Source: Rhodoferax sp. | Lineage (GTDB): Bacteria; Pseudomonadota; Gammaproteobacteria; Burkholderiales; Burkholderiaceae_C | DNA: 64,000 bases | Direction: 5' to 3' | Assembly (NCBI GenBank): GCA_030682475.1 | Contig: JAUXOA010000051.1 | Location: 1-64,000, forward strand | Part shown: positions 25,989-35,379 of the stretch, one piece after another | How the letters are laid out: every line of letters begins with the position of its first letter | How positions within the stretch are numbered: position 1 is the stretch's first letter | Translations under genes and position numbers: made by a program | Notes under the pieces: model-generated | Seen by the model: only the letters and a program-made list of their open reading frames with translations | What the model was told of the DNA's origin: nothing | Databases searched by the model: none

Positions 25989-28900
25989 ATGAACGCACCG
26001 CTACCCGAACACATCCGCAAAGCGCTCGAAACAGTGACGCTGGATGACAAATATTCACTGGACTACGGCCAGGCCTTCATGAGCGGTGTTCAGGCCCTCG
26101 TCAAACTGCCGATGCTGCAACGCCAGCGCGACGCCCTGCAGGGTAAGAACACCGCTGGCTTTATCAGTGGTTACCGCGGCTCGCCGCTGGGCGGCTATGA
26201 CCAGGCGCTGGTCAAGGCCGAGAAATACCTCAAGGCGCAGAACATCATTTTTCAGCCTGGCGTCAATGAAGAACTGGCCGCCACCGCCTTGTGGGGCACG
26301 CAGCAACTGGGCTTTGCACCGCCCGGCAGCAATAAATTTGATGGCGTGTTCGGCATCTGGTACGGCAAGGGTCCGGGGGTGGACCGCTGTAGCGACGTTT
26401 TCAAGCACGCCAACATGGCCGGCACCACACCCTGGGGCGGTGTGATTGCGGTGGCCGGGGATGACCACATTTCCAAAAGTTCGACGGCGGCGCACCAGAG
26501 CGACCATATTTTCAAGGCTTGCGGTACGCCGGTGTTCTTTCCGGCCACCGTGCAGGAGATTCTGGATCTGGGCATTCATGCCTTTGCCATGAGCCGTTTC
26601 TCGGGCGTGTGGGCGGGCATGAAGACGATTCAGGAAATCGTCGAATCCAGCGCCACCGCGATGATCGACCCGGATCGGGTGCAAATCAAAATCCCGACCG
26701 ATTTTGAGATGCCCCCCGGTGGCCTGCATATCCGCTGGCCCGATCATGCGCTTGAGCAGGAAGCCCGCTTGTTCCATTACAAGTGGTACGCCGCGCTCGC
26801 TTACATCCGGGCCAACCGCCTGAACTACAACATCATTGAAGGCAAGAACGACCGTCTGGGGCTGATCGCCAGCGGCAAAGCCTACAGTGACACGCGTCAG
26901 GCGTTGATCGATCTGGGGCTGGACGACGCCACCTGCCAGCAGGTCGGCATCCGCCTGCACAAGGTCGGCGTGGTGTGGCCGCTCGAAGCCCAGTTGACGC
27001 GCGAATTTGCCACCGGCTTGCAGGAAATTTTGGTGGTGGAAGAAAAGCGCCAGGTCATTGAATACCAGCTCAAAGAAGAGCTCTACAACTGGCGCGCCGA
27101 TGTGCGGCCCAACGTGCTGGGCAAGTTCAATGAGGGTGAAGGAGATTTCAGTGGCGGCGAATGGTCCAACCCCAACCCCACGGCCAACACCTTGTTGCGC
27201 GCCAACGCCGACTTGTCGCCCGCCATCATTGCCCGTGCCATTGCGCAGCGCCTGAAGAAACTGGGCGTGGACGCGCACATTGGCGCCCGCATCGACGCCC
27301 AACTGGCGATTCTGCAAGCCAAAGAGCGTTCCATGCAGGTGATTGAGGTCCAGGCTGACCGGCAACCCTGGTTCTGCTCCGGCTGCCCCCACAACACGTC
27401 CACCAAGGTGCCGGAGGGTTCGCGCGCCATGGCCGGTATTGGTTGCCACTTCATGAGCATCTGGATGGACCGTGCCACGGTCGGCTTTACCCAGATGGGC
27501 GGCGAGGGCGTGCCCTGGGTCGGGCAGCAGCCCTTCAGCCACGACCAGCACATGTTTGCCAATCTGGGCGACGGCACTTACTTTCACAGTGGGCTGCTGG
27601 CGGTGCGCCAGAGCATCGCGGCGGGGGTGAACATCACCTATAAAATTCTTTATAACGACGCGGTCGCCATGACCGGCGGCCAGCAGGTCGGTGAGCGCCC
27701 AGAGGGGCACTCGGTGGCGCAGATTGCCCAGTCCATGCGGGCGGAAGGGGCGATCAGAATAGTCGTCGTGACAGACGAGCCCGAAAAGTACGACGGCATC
27801 AAGCTGGTGGAGGGCGTCGCGGTGCAGCATCGCGATGAGCTGGACCGCATCCAGCGCGAGTTTCGCGAGATCAAGGGCACCACGGTCATTATTTATGACC
27901 AGACCTGTGCCACCGAGAAGCGCCGCCGGCGCAAGCGCGGCAGCCTGGTGGACCCGGCCAAGCGCGTGGTCATTAACGAATTGGTGTGCGAAGGCTGTGG
28001 CGACTGTAGTGTGCAGTCCAACTGCCTGAGCGTCGAGCCGCTGGAGACCGAATTCGGCCGCAAGCGCAGCATCAACCAGAGCACCTGCAACAAGGACTAC
28101 TCGTGCGTGAAAGGCTTTTGCCCGAGTTTCGTCACGGTCGAGGGTGGCCAGCTCAAGAAGAAGGCCCAAGGCAAGAAGGGACCATCGCCGTTTGAGCTGG
28201 GCGTTTTGCCTGAGCCTGCGCTGCCCACAGTTGAAGGTCTGGATGGAAACGTCTGGGGTATTGTGGTCGCCGGTGTCGGTGGCACCGGCGTCATCACGAT
28301 TGGTCAGTTGCTGGGGGTGGCGGCGCATCTGGAGGGCAAGGGCATCGTGACACAGGATGCTGGGGGTCTTGCCCAAAAGGGCGGCGCTACCTGGAGCCAT
28401 GTGCTGATTGGGGCGAGCCAGGGCGATATTCGCACCACCCGTGTCAGCATGGCGGCAGCCGACCTCATCATCGGCTGCGACCCGATCGTGGCGGCGGCCA
28501 AGGAAACCGTGCTGCGCATGCGCGAGGGGCGCACCCATGTGGCTCTCAACTCACACGCCACGCCGACGGCAGCCTTTGTCAGCAACGCCAACTGGGTCAA
28601 CCCGTCAGACGCCTGCGTCAGTGACGTGGTCAAGGCGGTCGGGCTGGCTGCGGTGGGCGCTTTCAACGCCGATGCCGCGGCCACGCAGTTGATGGGCGAC
28701 AGCATTTACACCAACCCGATGCTGCTGGGTTTTGCGTGGCAAAAAGGCTGGATTCCGCTGGACAAATCGTCGCTGCTGCGGGCCATTGAGCTCAACGCCG
28801 TGGCCGTGGATCAAAACAAAACCGCGTTTGAATGGGGCCGCCGGGCGGCGCACGATGGGGCGGCTTTTGACAAGTTGCTCAACCCGGGACAGGTGGTGGC

Positions 28901-29597
28901 ATTTAGCAAGCGCACTTCGCTGGATGAGCTGATCGCCAAGCGGGTCGAGTTCCTGAGCGCCTACCAGAATGTTGCTTACGCGCAAGAGTACCAAGCCTTT
29001 GTGCAGAAGGTCAGGCAAATGGACGAGTCTGCCGGCGAAAAGAATCTGGCGCTGACCGAGGCCGTGGCCCGCTACCTGTTCAAGCTGATGGCCTACAAAG
29101 ATGAGTATGAAGTGGCGCGCCTGCACACGCATAGTGATTTCCACGCCAAAATCAATGCCCTGTTCGAAGGTGATTTCAAGCTCAACTACCACCTTGCGCC
29201 GCCGCTGTTGGCCAAGAGGAACGAACGCGGCGAGTTGCAGAAGCAGCAATTTGGCCCCGCCATGTTGACCGCATTCAAAGTGCTGGCCCGGCTCAAGGGT
29301 CTGCGCGGGACGGTGCTGGATATTTTTGGCTACTCCGAGGAGCGCCGGCAGGAACGGGCCTTGATCACCGAGTACCGGGCCAGTCTGGACGAGATCGTCA
29401 GCGTGCTGGGCAGCCCCCAACAACTGGCAAAATACGACAAGGAACGCTACCAACTGGCGCTGGGCATTGCCCGAATCCCTGAGCAAATCAGGGGTTTTGG
29501 GCATGTGAAGGCGCGCCATCTCAAGGTCGCGCGTCAGAATTGGGAAGACCAACTGGCCCAGTTTCGCAGTCCGCAGGTCATGCAAAAATCGGCTTGA
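25989..29597 (+). CDS. Indolepyruvate ferredoxin oxidoreductase, fused alpha-beta type
   Basis: This 1202-residue enzyme oxidatively decarboxylates aryl or branched 2-oxo acids with CoA and ferredoxin. Domain order: pyrimidine-binding region (AGFISGYRGSPLGGYDQAL), TPP-binding core (CSGCPHNTSTKVPEG, GIGCHFMSIWMD, GGEGVPWVG), then cysteine-rich iron-sulfur motifs near residue 666 (CEGCGDCSVQSNC, CNKDYSCVKGFC). Last is the gamma-like domain (VVAGVGGTGVITIGQLLGVA). The fusion of IorA and IorB parts is usual in betaproteobacteria. The ATG at MNAPLPEHIRK follows GGAGACC. Confidence 0.93.
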   Translation: MNAPLPEHIRKALETVTLDDKYSLDYGQAFMSGVQALVKLPMLQRQRDALQGKNTAGFISGYRGSPLGGYDQALVKAEKYLKAQNIIFQPGVNEELAATALWGTQQLGFAPPGSNKFDGVFGIWYGKGPGVDRCSDVFKHANMAGTTPWGGVIAVAGDDHISKSSTAAHQSDHIFKACGTPVFFPATVQEILDLGIHAFAMSRFSGVWAGMKTIQEIVESSATAMIDPDRVQIKIPTDFEMPPGGLHIRWPDHALEQEARLFHYKWYAALAYIRANRLNYNIIEGKNDRLGLIASGKAYSDTRQALIDLGLDDATCQQVGIRLHKVGVVWPLEAQLTREFATGLQEILVVEEKRQVIEYQLKEELYNWRADVRPNVLGKFNEGEGDFSGGEWSNPNPTANTLLRANADLSPAIIARAIAQRLKKLGVDAHIGARIDAQLAILQAKERSMQVIEVQADRQPWFCSGCPHNTSTKVPEGSRAMAGIGCHFMSIWMDRATVGFTQMGGEGVPWVGQQPFSHDQHMFANLGDGTYFHSGLLAVRQSIAAGVNITYKILYNDAVAMTGGQQVGERPEGHSVAQIAQSMRAEGAIRIVVVTDEPEKYDGIKLVEGVAVQHRDELDRIQREFREIKGTTVIIYDQTCATEKRRRRKRGSLVDPAKRVVINELVCEGCGDCSVQSNCLSVEPLETEFGRKRSINQSTCNKDYSCVKGFCPSFVTVEGGQLKKKAQGKKGPSPFELGVLPEPALPTVEGLDGNVWGIVVAGVGGTGVITIGQLLGVAAHLEGKGIVTQDAGGLAQKGGATWSHVLIGASQGDIRTTRVSMAAADLIIGCDPIVAAAKETVLRMREGRTHVALNSHATPTAAFVSNANWVNPSDACVSDVVKAVGLAAVGAFNADAAATQLMGDSIYTNPMLLGFAWQKGWIPLDKSSLLRAIELNAVAVDQNKTAFEWGRRAAHDGAAFDKLLNPGQVVAFSKRTSLDELIAKRVEFLSAYQNVAYAQEYQAFVQKVRQMDESAGEKNLALTEAVARYLFKLMAYKDEYEVARLHTHSDFHAKINALFEGDFKLNYHLAPPLLAKRNERGELQKQQFGPAMLTAFKVLARLKGLRGTVLDIFGYSEERRQERALITEYRASLDEIVSVLGSPQQLAKYDKERYQLALGIARIPEQIRGFGHVKARHLKVARQNWEDQLAQFRSPQVMQKSA

Positions 29598-29730
29598 GGC
29601 CTTGTCTGGTATGTCTGGCCGGAGCCATGCGGCCCCGCATACAATGATCGGTTACCGTTTTTTGCACAGCCATGTAGAAAAAAGGGTGGTGCAACTTGTT
29701 TTCCTGATCAATTTTATTCTGGAGTTTTAA

Positions 29731-30060
29731 GTGTTTATTTCCTCTGCCTTTGCTCAAACCGTCCCTGCTGCCGCTGGTGGCGATATGCAGTCTTCACTCA
29801 TGAGCATGCTGCCCCTGGTGCTGATGTTTGTGGTGCTTTACTTTGTGATGATTCGTCCGCAGATGAAAAAGTCCAAAGAACATCGCGCCATGGTCGATGC
29901 GCTGGCCAAGGGCGACGAAGTGGTCACCGGCGGCGGCATGCTGGGCAAGGTGGCCAAACTGGGCGACAACTATGTGAGCCTGGAAATCGCCAATGGCGTG
30001 GAGATTCAAATCCAGCGCAGTGCCGTGGTGCAGGTCTTGCCCAAGGGAAGCATCAAATAA
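29731..30060 (+). CDS. yajC: Preprotein translocase subunit YajC
   Basis: This 109-residue inner-membrane protein is associated with SecDF. It has one hydrophobic segment (MLPLVLMFVVLYFVMI) followed by the signature RPQMKKSKEHRAMVDALAKGDEVVT block, residues 45-69. The start codon is GTG behind a GGAG site; no ATG is better placed. It heads the yajC-secD-secF operon, 30 nt before secD. A TACAAT hexamer about 85 nt upstream may be its -10 box but lacks a clear -35. Confidence 0.94.
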   Translation: MFISSAFAQTVPAAAGGDMQSSLMSMLPLVLMFVVLYFVMIRPQMKKSKEHRAMVDALAKGDEVVTGGGMLGKVAKLGDNYVSLEIANGVEIQIQRSAVVQVLPKGSIK

Positions 30061-30090
30061 TCAGCGTTCACAGATGCAAGAAGCGCGATT

Positions 30091-31971
30091 ATGAATCGTT
30101 ACCCGATATGGAAGTACGCGATCATTGTGATCGCGCTGTTGGTGGGGATCTTGTACACCCTGCCCAATTTTTTTGGTGAAGCGCCCGCCGTGCAGGTGTC
30201 GGCGGTCAAGGTCGCCGTTAAAGTGGACAGCAGCACGCAGGCGCGCGTCGAAGAAGCCCTGAAGGCAGCCGGCCTGGCGGCTGATCTGGTGACGCTGGAC
30301 GGCGCTTCCATCAAAGCGCGGTTTGGCGACACGCAGACGCAGCTCAAAGCCAAGGATGCGATTCAAAAGGCTCTGATTCCTGACCCGGCCAACGCGGGCT
30401 ACGTGGTGGCGCTTAATTTGTTGTCGCGCTCGCCGGCCTGGTTGACCGCGTTGCACGCGTTCCCCATGTATCTGGGCCTGGATTTGCGTGGCGGCGTGCA
30501 CTTCATGTTGCAAGTCGACATGCAGGCGGCGCTGACCAAAAAAGCCGAATCATTGGCCGGCGACATCCGCACCAGCCTGCGCGAGAAAAATGTGCGGCAT
30601 AGCGGCATCAACCGCAATGGCCAGATGATCGAAGTGAGCTTTCGTGATGCCCTCACACTGGCGGCGGCAAAAGCCGTCATCCAGGATCAGTTTGCCGACC
30701 TGCAAACCGTCGATGCGCCGGACGGTGCCGAGTTCAAACTGACGGCCTCCATCAAGCCGGAGGCGGCGCGCCGGGTGCAGGACCAGTCGCTCAAGCAGAA
30801 CATCACCACCTTGCACAACCGCATCAATGAGCTGGGCGTGGCCGAGCCCGTCATTCAGCAGCAGGGGCTCGACCGCATCGTGGTGCAGTTGCCGGGGGTG
30901 CAGGACACCGCCAAGGCAAAAGACATTCTGGGTCGCACCGCCACGCTGGAAGTACGCATGGTGGATGAAAGCAGCGAAGCGCGCGCGGCCGAGAGCGGAG
31001 CGGCGGCGGTGCCGTTTGGCGCCGAGCGCTATCTGGAGCGCAGTGGTCAGAGCGTGATTGTGAAAAAACAGGTCATTCTGACCGGTGAAAACCTGACCGA
31101 TGCCCAGCCCGGTTTTGACAGCCAGACCCAGGAGGCCGTCGTCAACCTGACGCTGGACGCCAAGGGTGCGCGTATTTTCAGGGACGTGACACGCGAAAGC
31201 ATTGGCAAGCGCATGGCCATCCTGCTGTTTGAAAAGGGCAAGGGTGAAGTGGTGACGGCTCCCGTGATCCGCTCCGAGATCGGCGGCGGTCGCGTGCAAA
31301 TTTCAGGGCGCATGACGACGATGGAGGCACATGACACGGCCTTGCTGCTGCGGGCCGGCTCGCTGGCAGCACCGATGGAAATCATTGAGGAAAAGACCAT
31401 TGGACCGAGCCTGGGTGCCGAAAATATCGCCAAGGGCTTTAACAGCGTCATTTGGGGTTTTGCTGCAGTAGCGGTCTTCATGTGTATTTATTACCTGCTG
31501 TTTGGCGTGTTCTCCAGCATAGCGCTGGCCGTCAATCTGCTGCTGCTGGTGGCGGTGTTGTCGATGCTGCAGGCGACTTTGACCCTGCCCGGCATGGCCG
31601 CCATGGCGCTGGTGCTGGGCATGGCGATTGACGCCAACGTGCTGATCAACGAGCGGGTGCGCGAGGAACTGCGAAGTGGGGCTTCTGCCCAAGCCGCCAT
31701 CCACACCGGTTATGACCGGGCCTGGGCCACCATTCTGGACTCCAACGTCACCACCCTGATTGCCGGCCTGGCCTTGTTGACCTTCGGCTCCGGCCCGGTG
31801 CGCGGCTTTGCCGTGGTGCACGTTCTTGGGATTTTGACCAGCATGTTCTCCGGCGTGTTCTTCTCCAGAGGTCTGGTCAACTTGTGGTACGGCCGACAAA
31901 ACAAGCTTAAAACCGTGTCAATTGGTACGATTTGGCGCCCCGAGTCCCAGACTCGCGTGAAGTCGAACTGA
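30091..31971 (+). CDS. secD: Protein translocase subunit SecD
   Basis: This 626-residue RND-type membrane protein works with SecF and the proton motive force to pull proteins through SecYEG. It has an N-terminal membrane helix and the conserved LGLDLRGGVHFMLQVD. A large periplasmic domain contains HNRINELGVAEPVIQQQG and LPGVQDTAKAKDILGRTATL. A C-terminal bundle of five membrane helices follows (for example GMAAMALVLGMAIDANVLIN with the functionally important aspartate). It lies 12 nt upstream of secF. Confidence 0.97.
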   Translation: MNRYPIWKYAIIVIALLVGILYTLPNFFGEAPAVQVSAVKVAVKVDSSTQARVEEALKAAGLAADLVTLDGASIKARFGDTQTQLKAKDAIQKALIPDPANAGYVVALNLLSRSPAWLTALHAFPMYLGLDLRGGVHFMLQVDMQAALTKKAESLAGDIRTSLREKNVRHSGINRNGQMIEVSFRDALTLAAAKAVIQDQFADLQTVDAPDGAEFKLTASIKPEAARRVQDQSLKQNITTLHNRINELGVAEPVIQQQGLDRIVVQLPGVQDTAKAKDILGRTATLEVRMVDESSEARAAESGAAAVPFGAERYLERSGQSVIVKKQVILTGENLTDAQPGFDSQTQEAVVNLTLDAKGARIFRDVTRESIGKRMAILLFEKGKGEVVTAPVIRSEIGGGRVQISGRMTTMEAHDTALLLRAGSLAAPMEIIEEKTIGPSLGAENIAKGFNSVIWGFAAVAVFMCIYYLLFGVFSSIALAVNLLLLVAVLSMLQATLTLPGMAAMALVLGMAIDANVLINERVREELRSGASAQAAIHTGYDRAWATILDSNVTTLIAGLALLTFGSGPVRGFAVVHVLGILTSMFSGVFFSRGLVNLWYGRQNKLKTVSIGTIWRPESQTRVKSN

Positions 31972-31983
31972 GGGAAGATATTC

Positions 31984-32937
31984 ATGGAATTTTTTAGAAT
32001 AAAACGCGACATTCCGTTTATGCGGCATGCGCTCGTTTTCAATCTGGTGTCGCTGATTACCTTTCTGGCGGCAGTGTTCTTCCTGTTCTCGCGTGGTTTG
32101 CATCTGTCGGTAGAGTTCACGGGCGGTACCTTGATGGAGGTCGGCTACTCGCAGCCCGCTGACTTGAATGGCGTTCGCGGCACCGTGGCGGCGCTGGGTC
32201 TGAGCGATGTGCAAGTGCAAAACTTTGGTACCGCGCGCGACGTGCTGATTCGCATGCCGGCGCAAAAAGGAGTGAGTTCGACCCAGCAAAGCGAGCGCGT
32301 AATGACCGCTCTCAAGGCGACTGATCCGTCTGCCACCCTGCGTCGCAGCGAGTTCGTGGGGCCGCAAGTGGGCGATGAACTGGTCACCGACGGTCTCAAG
32401 GCGCTGGCCTTCGTGGTGGTGGGCATCATGCTTTACCTGGCGCTGCGGTTTGAATGGAAATTCGCCGTGGCGGCCATCATTGCCAATTTGCACGATGTCA
32501 TCATCATTCTGGGCTTTTTTGCTTTTTTCCAGTGGGAGTTTTCGCTGCCGGTGCTGGCCGCCGTGCTGGCGGTGCTGGGTTACTCGGTCAATGAATCGGT
32601 CGTTATTTTTGACCGTATTCGCGAGAATTTCCGGCGTTATCGCAAGATGAACAGCCAGGAAATTATTAACAACGCGATTACCTCGACCATCAGCCGGACC
32701 ATCATCACGCACGGTTCTACTCAGTTGATGGTACTGTCCATGCTGTTTTTTGGGGGCGCCACGCTGCACTACTTTGCGCTCGCTCTCACTATTGGTATTT
32801 TGTTTGGCATCTATTCTTCGGTTTTTGTGGCAGCTTCCATTGCCATGTGGCTTGGCATTCAGCGCGAAGATCTGATCAAGGGTGGCGCCAAGAAGGAAGA
32901 CGACCCGAATGACCCGAACGCAGGTGCCAGAGTCTGA
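31984..32937 (+). CDS. secF: Protein translocase subunit SecF
   Basis: This 317-residue partner of SecD has the diagnostic LSVEFTGGTLMEV after its first membrane helix, a short periplasmic region and five C-terminal helices. VLAVLGYSVNESVVIFDRIR carries the conserved aspartate. It ends in a charged tail (KGGAKKEDDPNDPN). It is the last gene of the yajC-secD-secF unit, 14 nt before the DUF1631 gene, which may be read through. Confidence 0.97.
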   Translation: MEFFRIKRDIPFMRHALVFNLVSLITFLAAVFFLFSRGLHLSVEFTGGTLMEVGYSQPADLNGVRGTVAALGLSDVQVQNFGTARDVLIRMPAQKGVSSTQQSERVMTALKATDPSATLRRSEFVGPQVGDELVTDGLKALAFVVVGIMLYLALRFEWKFAVAAIIANLHDVIIILGFFAFFQWEFSLPVLAAVLAVLGYSVNESVVIFDRIRENFRRYRKMNSQEIINNAITSTISRTIITHGSTQLMVLSMLFFGGATLHYFALALTIGILFGIYSSVFVAASIAMWLGIQREDLIKGGAKKEDDPNDPNAGARV

Positions 32938-32951
32938 CTGGAATCTGAGAC

Positions 32952-35249
32952 ATGGCCACTCCAGCATCCCTTGCGCAGCGAGTCCAACTCGCCCAGGAGA
33001 CGCGTGAGCGCTTTGTAGCGGATGCGCAACCGGTCATGCTGGAGCTCGGTACAGCGGTGCAGGAGCGGCTGACGGCCCTGATGGATGAAGCCGCGCCTTC
33101 GCGTGAAATGCAAAGTCGGCGTGACGTCTGGACCCTTTACCAACGCAAACGGGCAAGCTGGCAGGACCAAACCTTGCGAGAATGGCGCGCGGCGGTGAAG
33201 CCACCCACGAGTACGCCCAAGAAGGTTCTGGAAGACGGTTTTGAGTTGCTCGGGACCGACGTGGTGGAGAACAAGATCATCGCCTCCCGACTGGCATTGG
33301 GTGTGATGGAAAAAGTCAGTGCCGAGTTGAATGATCTGCACTTGCGCATCAAGCACCTGGAAGGCACGCAAGACCTCGAAGGCCACGATATTCTTTGGCC
33401 TGAAGTGCTGCTTCTTTTGATGGTCGAACAGTGGTCCAAAATGGGGCTGCCCGACGAGGCCTGGCCGATGGTGAACGATCTGGTTCTGAAGCTCTTGACG
33501 GAGCGTCTCCAGCAGGTCTACGCGAACGGCAATGCGTTTTTGATCAAACAGGGCGTGCTGCCAACCATTGAGTTGAGGGACCACTTCAAGCGGGTCCCCT
33601 CGGCACAGCCTCGGGTTGGCTCACCCAGTGCCCCAGCGCCGGATCAAGCGCCGGAAGAAAGACAGCACGGGGGTGATTTGGACCCCGATGGCCCGATACG
33701 GCAGCGATTGGGGGGGGCTTCAGACGAAACCCAGATGATGACCTCGAACCTGCCGCTGGCCCGGGCGCGCAGTCGTGCGTTGGGTGTCATGGGCCAACTC
33801 AAACGTTTGATGAGGGGTTCGGGTGGCACAAATTTTGAAGCCACTGCGTATCAGTCACCTTCGCCGGCATTGGCGGCGGCCATCGCGGTACGGCCAGGAC
33901 CGATAGACGTGTATTCGGGCGGTGACGGCGTCATGGAAGATGACAGCCCGGCCGGCGTGGTCCGGGTGGCGGGTGAGTTGCGGCAGCGAACCACCGAGCT
34001 CAAGAACAAGGCAGAGACCCCAAGCGAAAAGGCCACGATCGAAATTGTGGCGCTGATGTTTCAGTCGATTTTGCAGGAAGAGCGCATCCCGCCAGGCATT
34101 CGGGTGTGGTTTGCGCGCTTGCAAATGCCGGTACTGCGGGTGGCGCTGGCAGAGCCGGATTTCTTTGGTACCCTGGATCACCCGGCGCGCCAGTTGATTG
34201 ACCGCATGGGTTCCTGTGTGATGGGTTTTGATGCCAGCGGTATCCATGGCAGCGCGCTGGAGACAGAAATCAGACGGGTGGTGCAGGTGATCGAGCAGTA
34301 CCCCGAGACCGGCAAGCGGGTTTACCAGTTGGTGTATGCTGAGTTTCAGCAGTTTCTGGCACAGTTTCTGACCGGCAAGGCATCGACACAAAAATTGGTC
34401 AGTGTCGCCCAGCAGGTGGAGCAGAAGGAAACGCTGACGATCCAGTACACGATCGAGATGCGCAACATGCTCCAGGACATGCCGGTGCGCGATGAGATTC
34501 GCGAGTTTCTCTTCAAGGTCTGGGCCGAGGTGCTGGCGGTGGCGGCGGTGCGCAAAGGTCCGCAGCATACGGAGACCCTGGGGCTCAAAAAATCGGCGAC
34601 CGATCTGGTCTGGTCCGCCAGCGCCAAGCCCAGGCGCAGCGATCGTGCCCGGGTGATTCAGGAATTGCCGCAGCTCTTGCAAAAATTGCGCGCTGGCATG
34701 ACCCTGCTGGGCCTGGCAGCTTCCGAGCAGGAGGTCCATATCAAAACCGTCAGCGACACCCTGGCCGATGCTTTCCTGTCCAAGACCCCGGCCATTGCGC
34801 CGGAGCAGATTCAGACCATGGCTGAACGCCTGGCGAGCCTCGAAGACTTCGTGAGCGATGACGGCAAAGGGGATCTGCCACTCGATGCCCAGAGCCTTGA
34901 AATGCTGTTGGGTATTGACGCCTCAAGCATTGATGTGGTGGCCGACGGTGGTTCCAAACCGACTGCGGCCATGCTGGCGTGGGCGCAGGAGTTGCAATTG
35001 GGCTCATGGTTTACGCTCGACCATAACGGACGGGTGGCCCAGGTTCAATTCGTTTGGCGCAGTGAGCGAAAACATCTGAATTTGTTTGCTTCGATCGATG
35101 GCCACAGCTATCTGATACAGGCTGGCCGCCTGGCGGCCTATCTGCAGGCCGGCCTGCTGCTGCCGCAGGAAGAGGAGACGCTCACCGTGCGTGCCACGCG
35201 CGATGCACTGGTCAAGCTGCAAGCCAATCCGGAGCGACTGCTGGGTTGA
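32952..35249 (+). CDS. DUF1631 family protein
   Basis: This large soluble protein of 765 residues has no signal peptide or membrane segment. It matches, from memory, the DUF1631 family common in Beta- and Gammaproteobacteria, which has no established function and is sometimes mislabelled thymidine phosphorylase. The sequence is mostly helical, and its C-terminal part (WAQELQLGSWFTLDHNGRVAQ, SERKHLNLFASIDGHSYL) resembles a small beta-rich module, possibly PilZ-like. That would fit cyclic-di-GMP signalling but is only a suggestion. It follows secF closely. Confidence 0.8.
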   Translation: MATPASLAQRVQLAQETRERFVADAQPVMLELGTAVQERLTALMDEAAPSREMQSRRDVWTLYQRKRASWQDQTLREWRAAVKPPTSTPKKVLEDGFELLGTDVVENKIIASRLALGVMEKVSAELNDLHLRIKHLEGTQDLEGHDILWPEVLLLLMVEQWSKMGLPDEAWPMVNDLVLKLLTERLQQVYANGNAFLIKQGVLPTIELRDHFKRVPSAQPRVGSPSAPAPDQAPEERQHGGDLDPDGPIRQRLGGASDETQMMTSNLPLARARSRALGVMGQLKRLMRGSGGTNFEATAYQSPSPALAAAIAVRPGPIDVYSGGDGVMEDDSPAGVVRVAGELRQRTTELKNKAETPSEKATIEIVALMFQSILQEERIPPGIRVWFARLQMPVLRVALAEPDFFGTLDHPARQLIDRMGSCVMGFDASGIHGSALETEIRRVVQVIEQYPETGKRVYQLVYAEFQQFLAQFLTGKASTQKLVSVAQQVEQKETLTIQYTIEMRNMLQDMPVRDEIREFLFKVWAEVLAVAAVRKGPQHTETLGLKKSATDLVWSASAKPRRSDRARVIQELPQLLQKLRAGMTLLGLAASEQEVHIKTVSDTLADAFLSKTPAIAPEQIQTMAERLASLEDFVSDDGKGDLPLDAQSLEMLLGIDASSIDVVADGGSKPTAAMLAWAQELQLGSWFTLDHNGRVAQVQFVWRSERKHLNLFASIDGHSYLIQAGRLAAYLQAGLLLPQEEETLTVRATRDALVKLQANPERLLG

Positions 35250-35277
35250 ATTTGGCCGCAGTGGGCCAGCCGATGTT

Positions 35278-35379
35278 ATTCCATTTCCAAATCATTCATG
35301 TCTAGGCGTCGAGCCGCAGGCAGTGCTGTAGCACGGCAAGGCGAGGCAACAACGACAGGGATGATTTAGAAATGGAATT
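35278..35379. repeat. 102-bp inverted-repeat element between convergent genes
   Basis: The terminal arms ATTCCATTTCCAAATCATTC (35278-35297) and the complementary GATGATTTAGAAATGGAAT (ending 35379) enclose a GC-rich core containing smaller dyads (GCAGTGCTGTAGCACGGC). The right arm overlaps the dprA stop codon. The position between two convergent genes suits a bidirectional terminator, but the termini also look like a small non-autonomous repeat. Confidence 0.6.
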
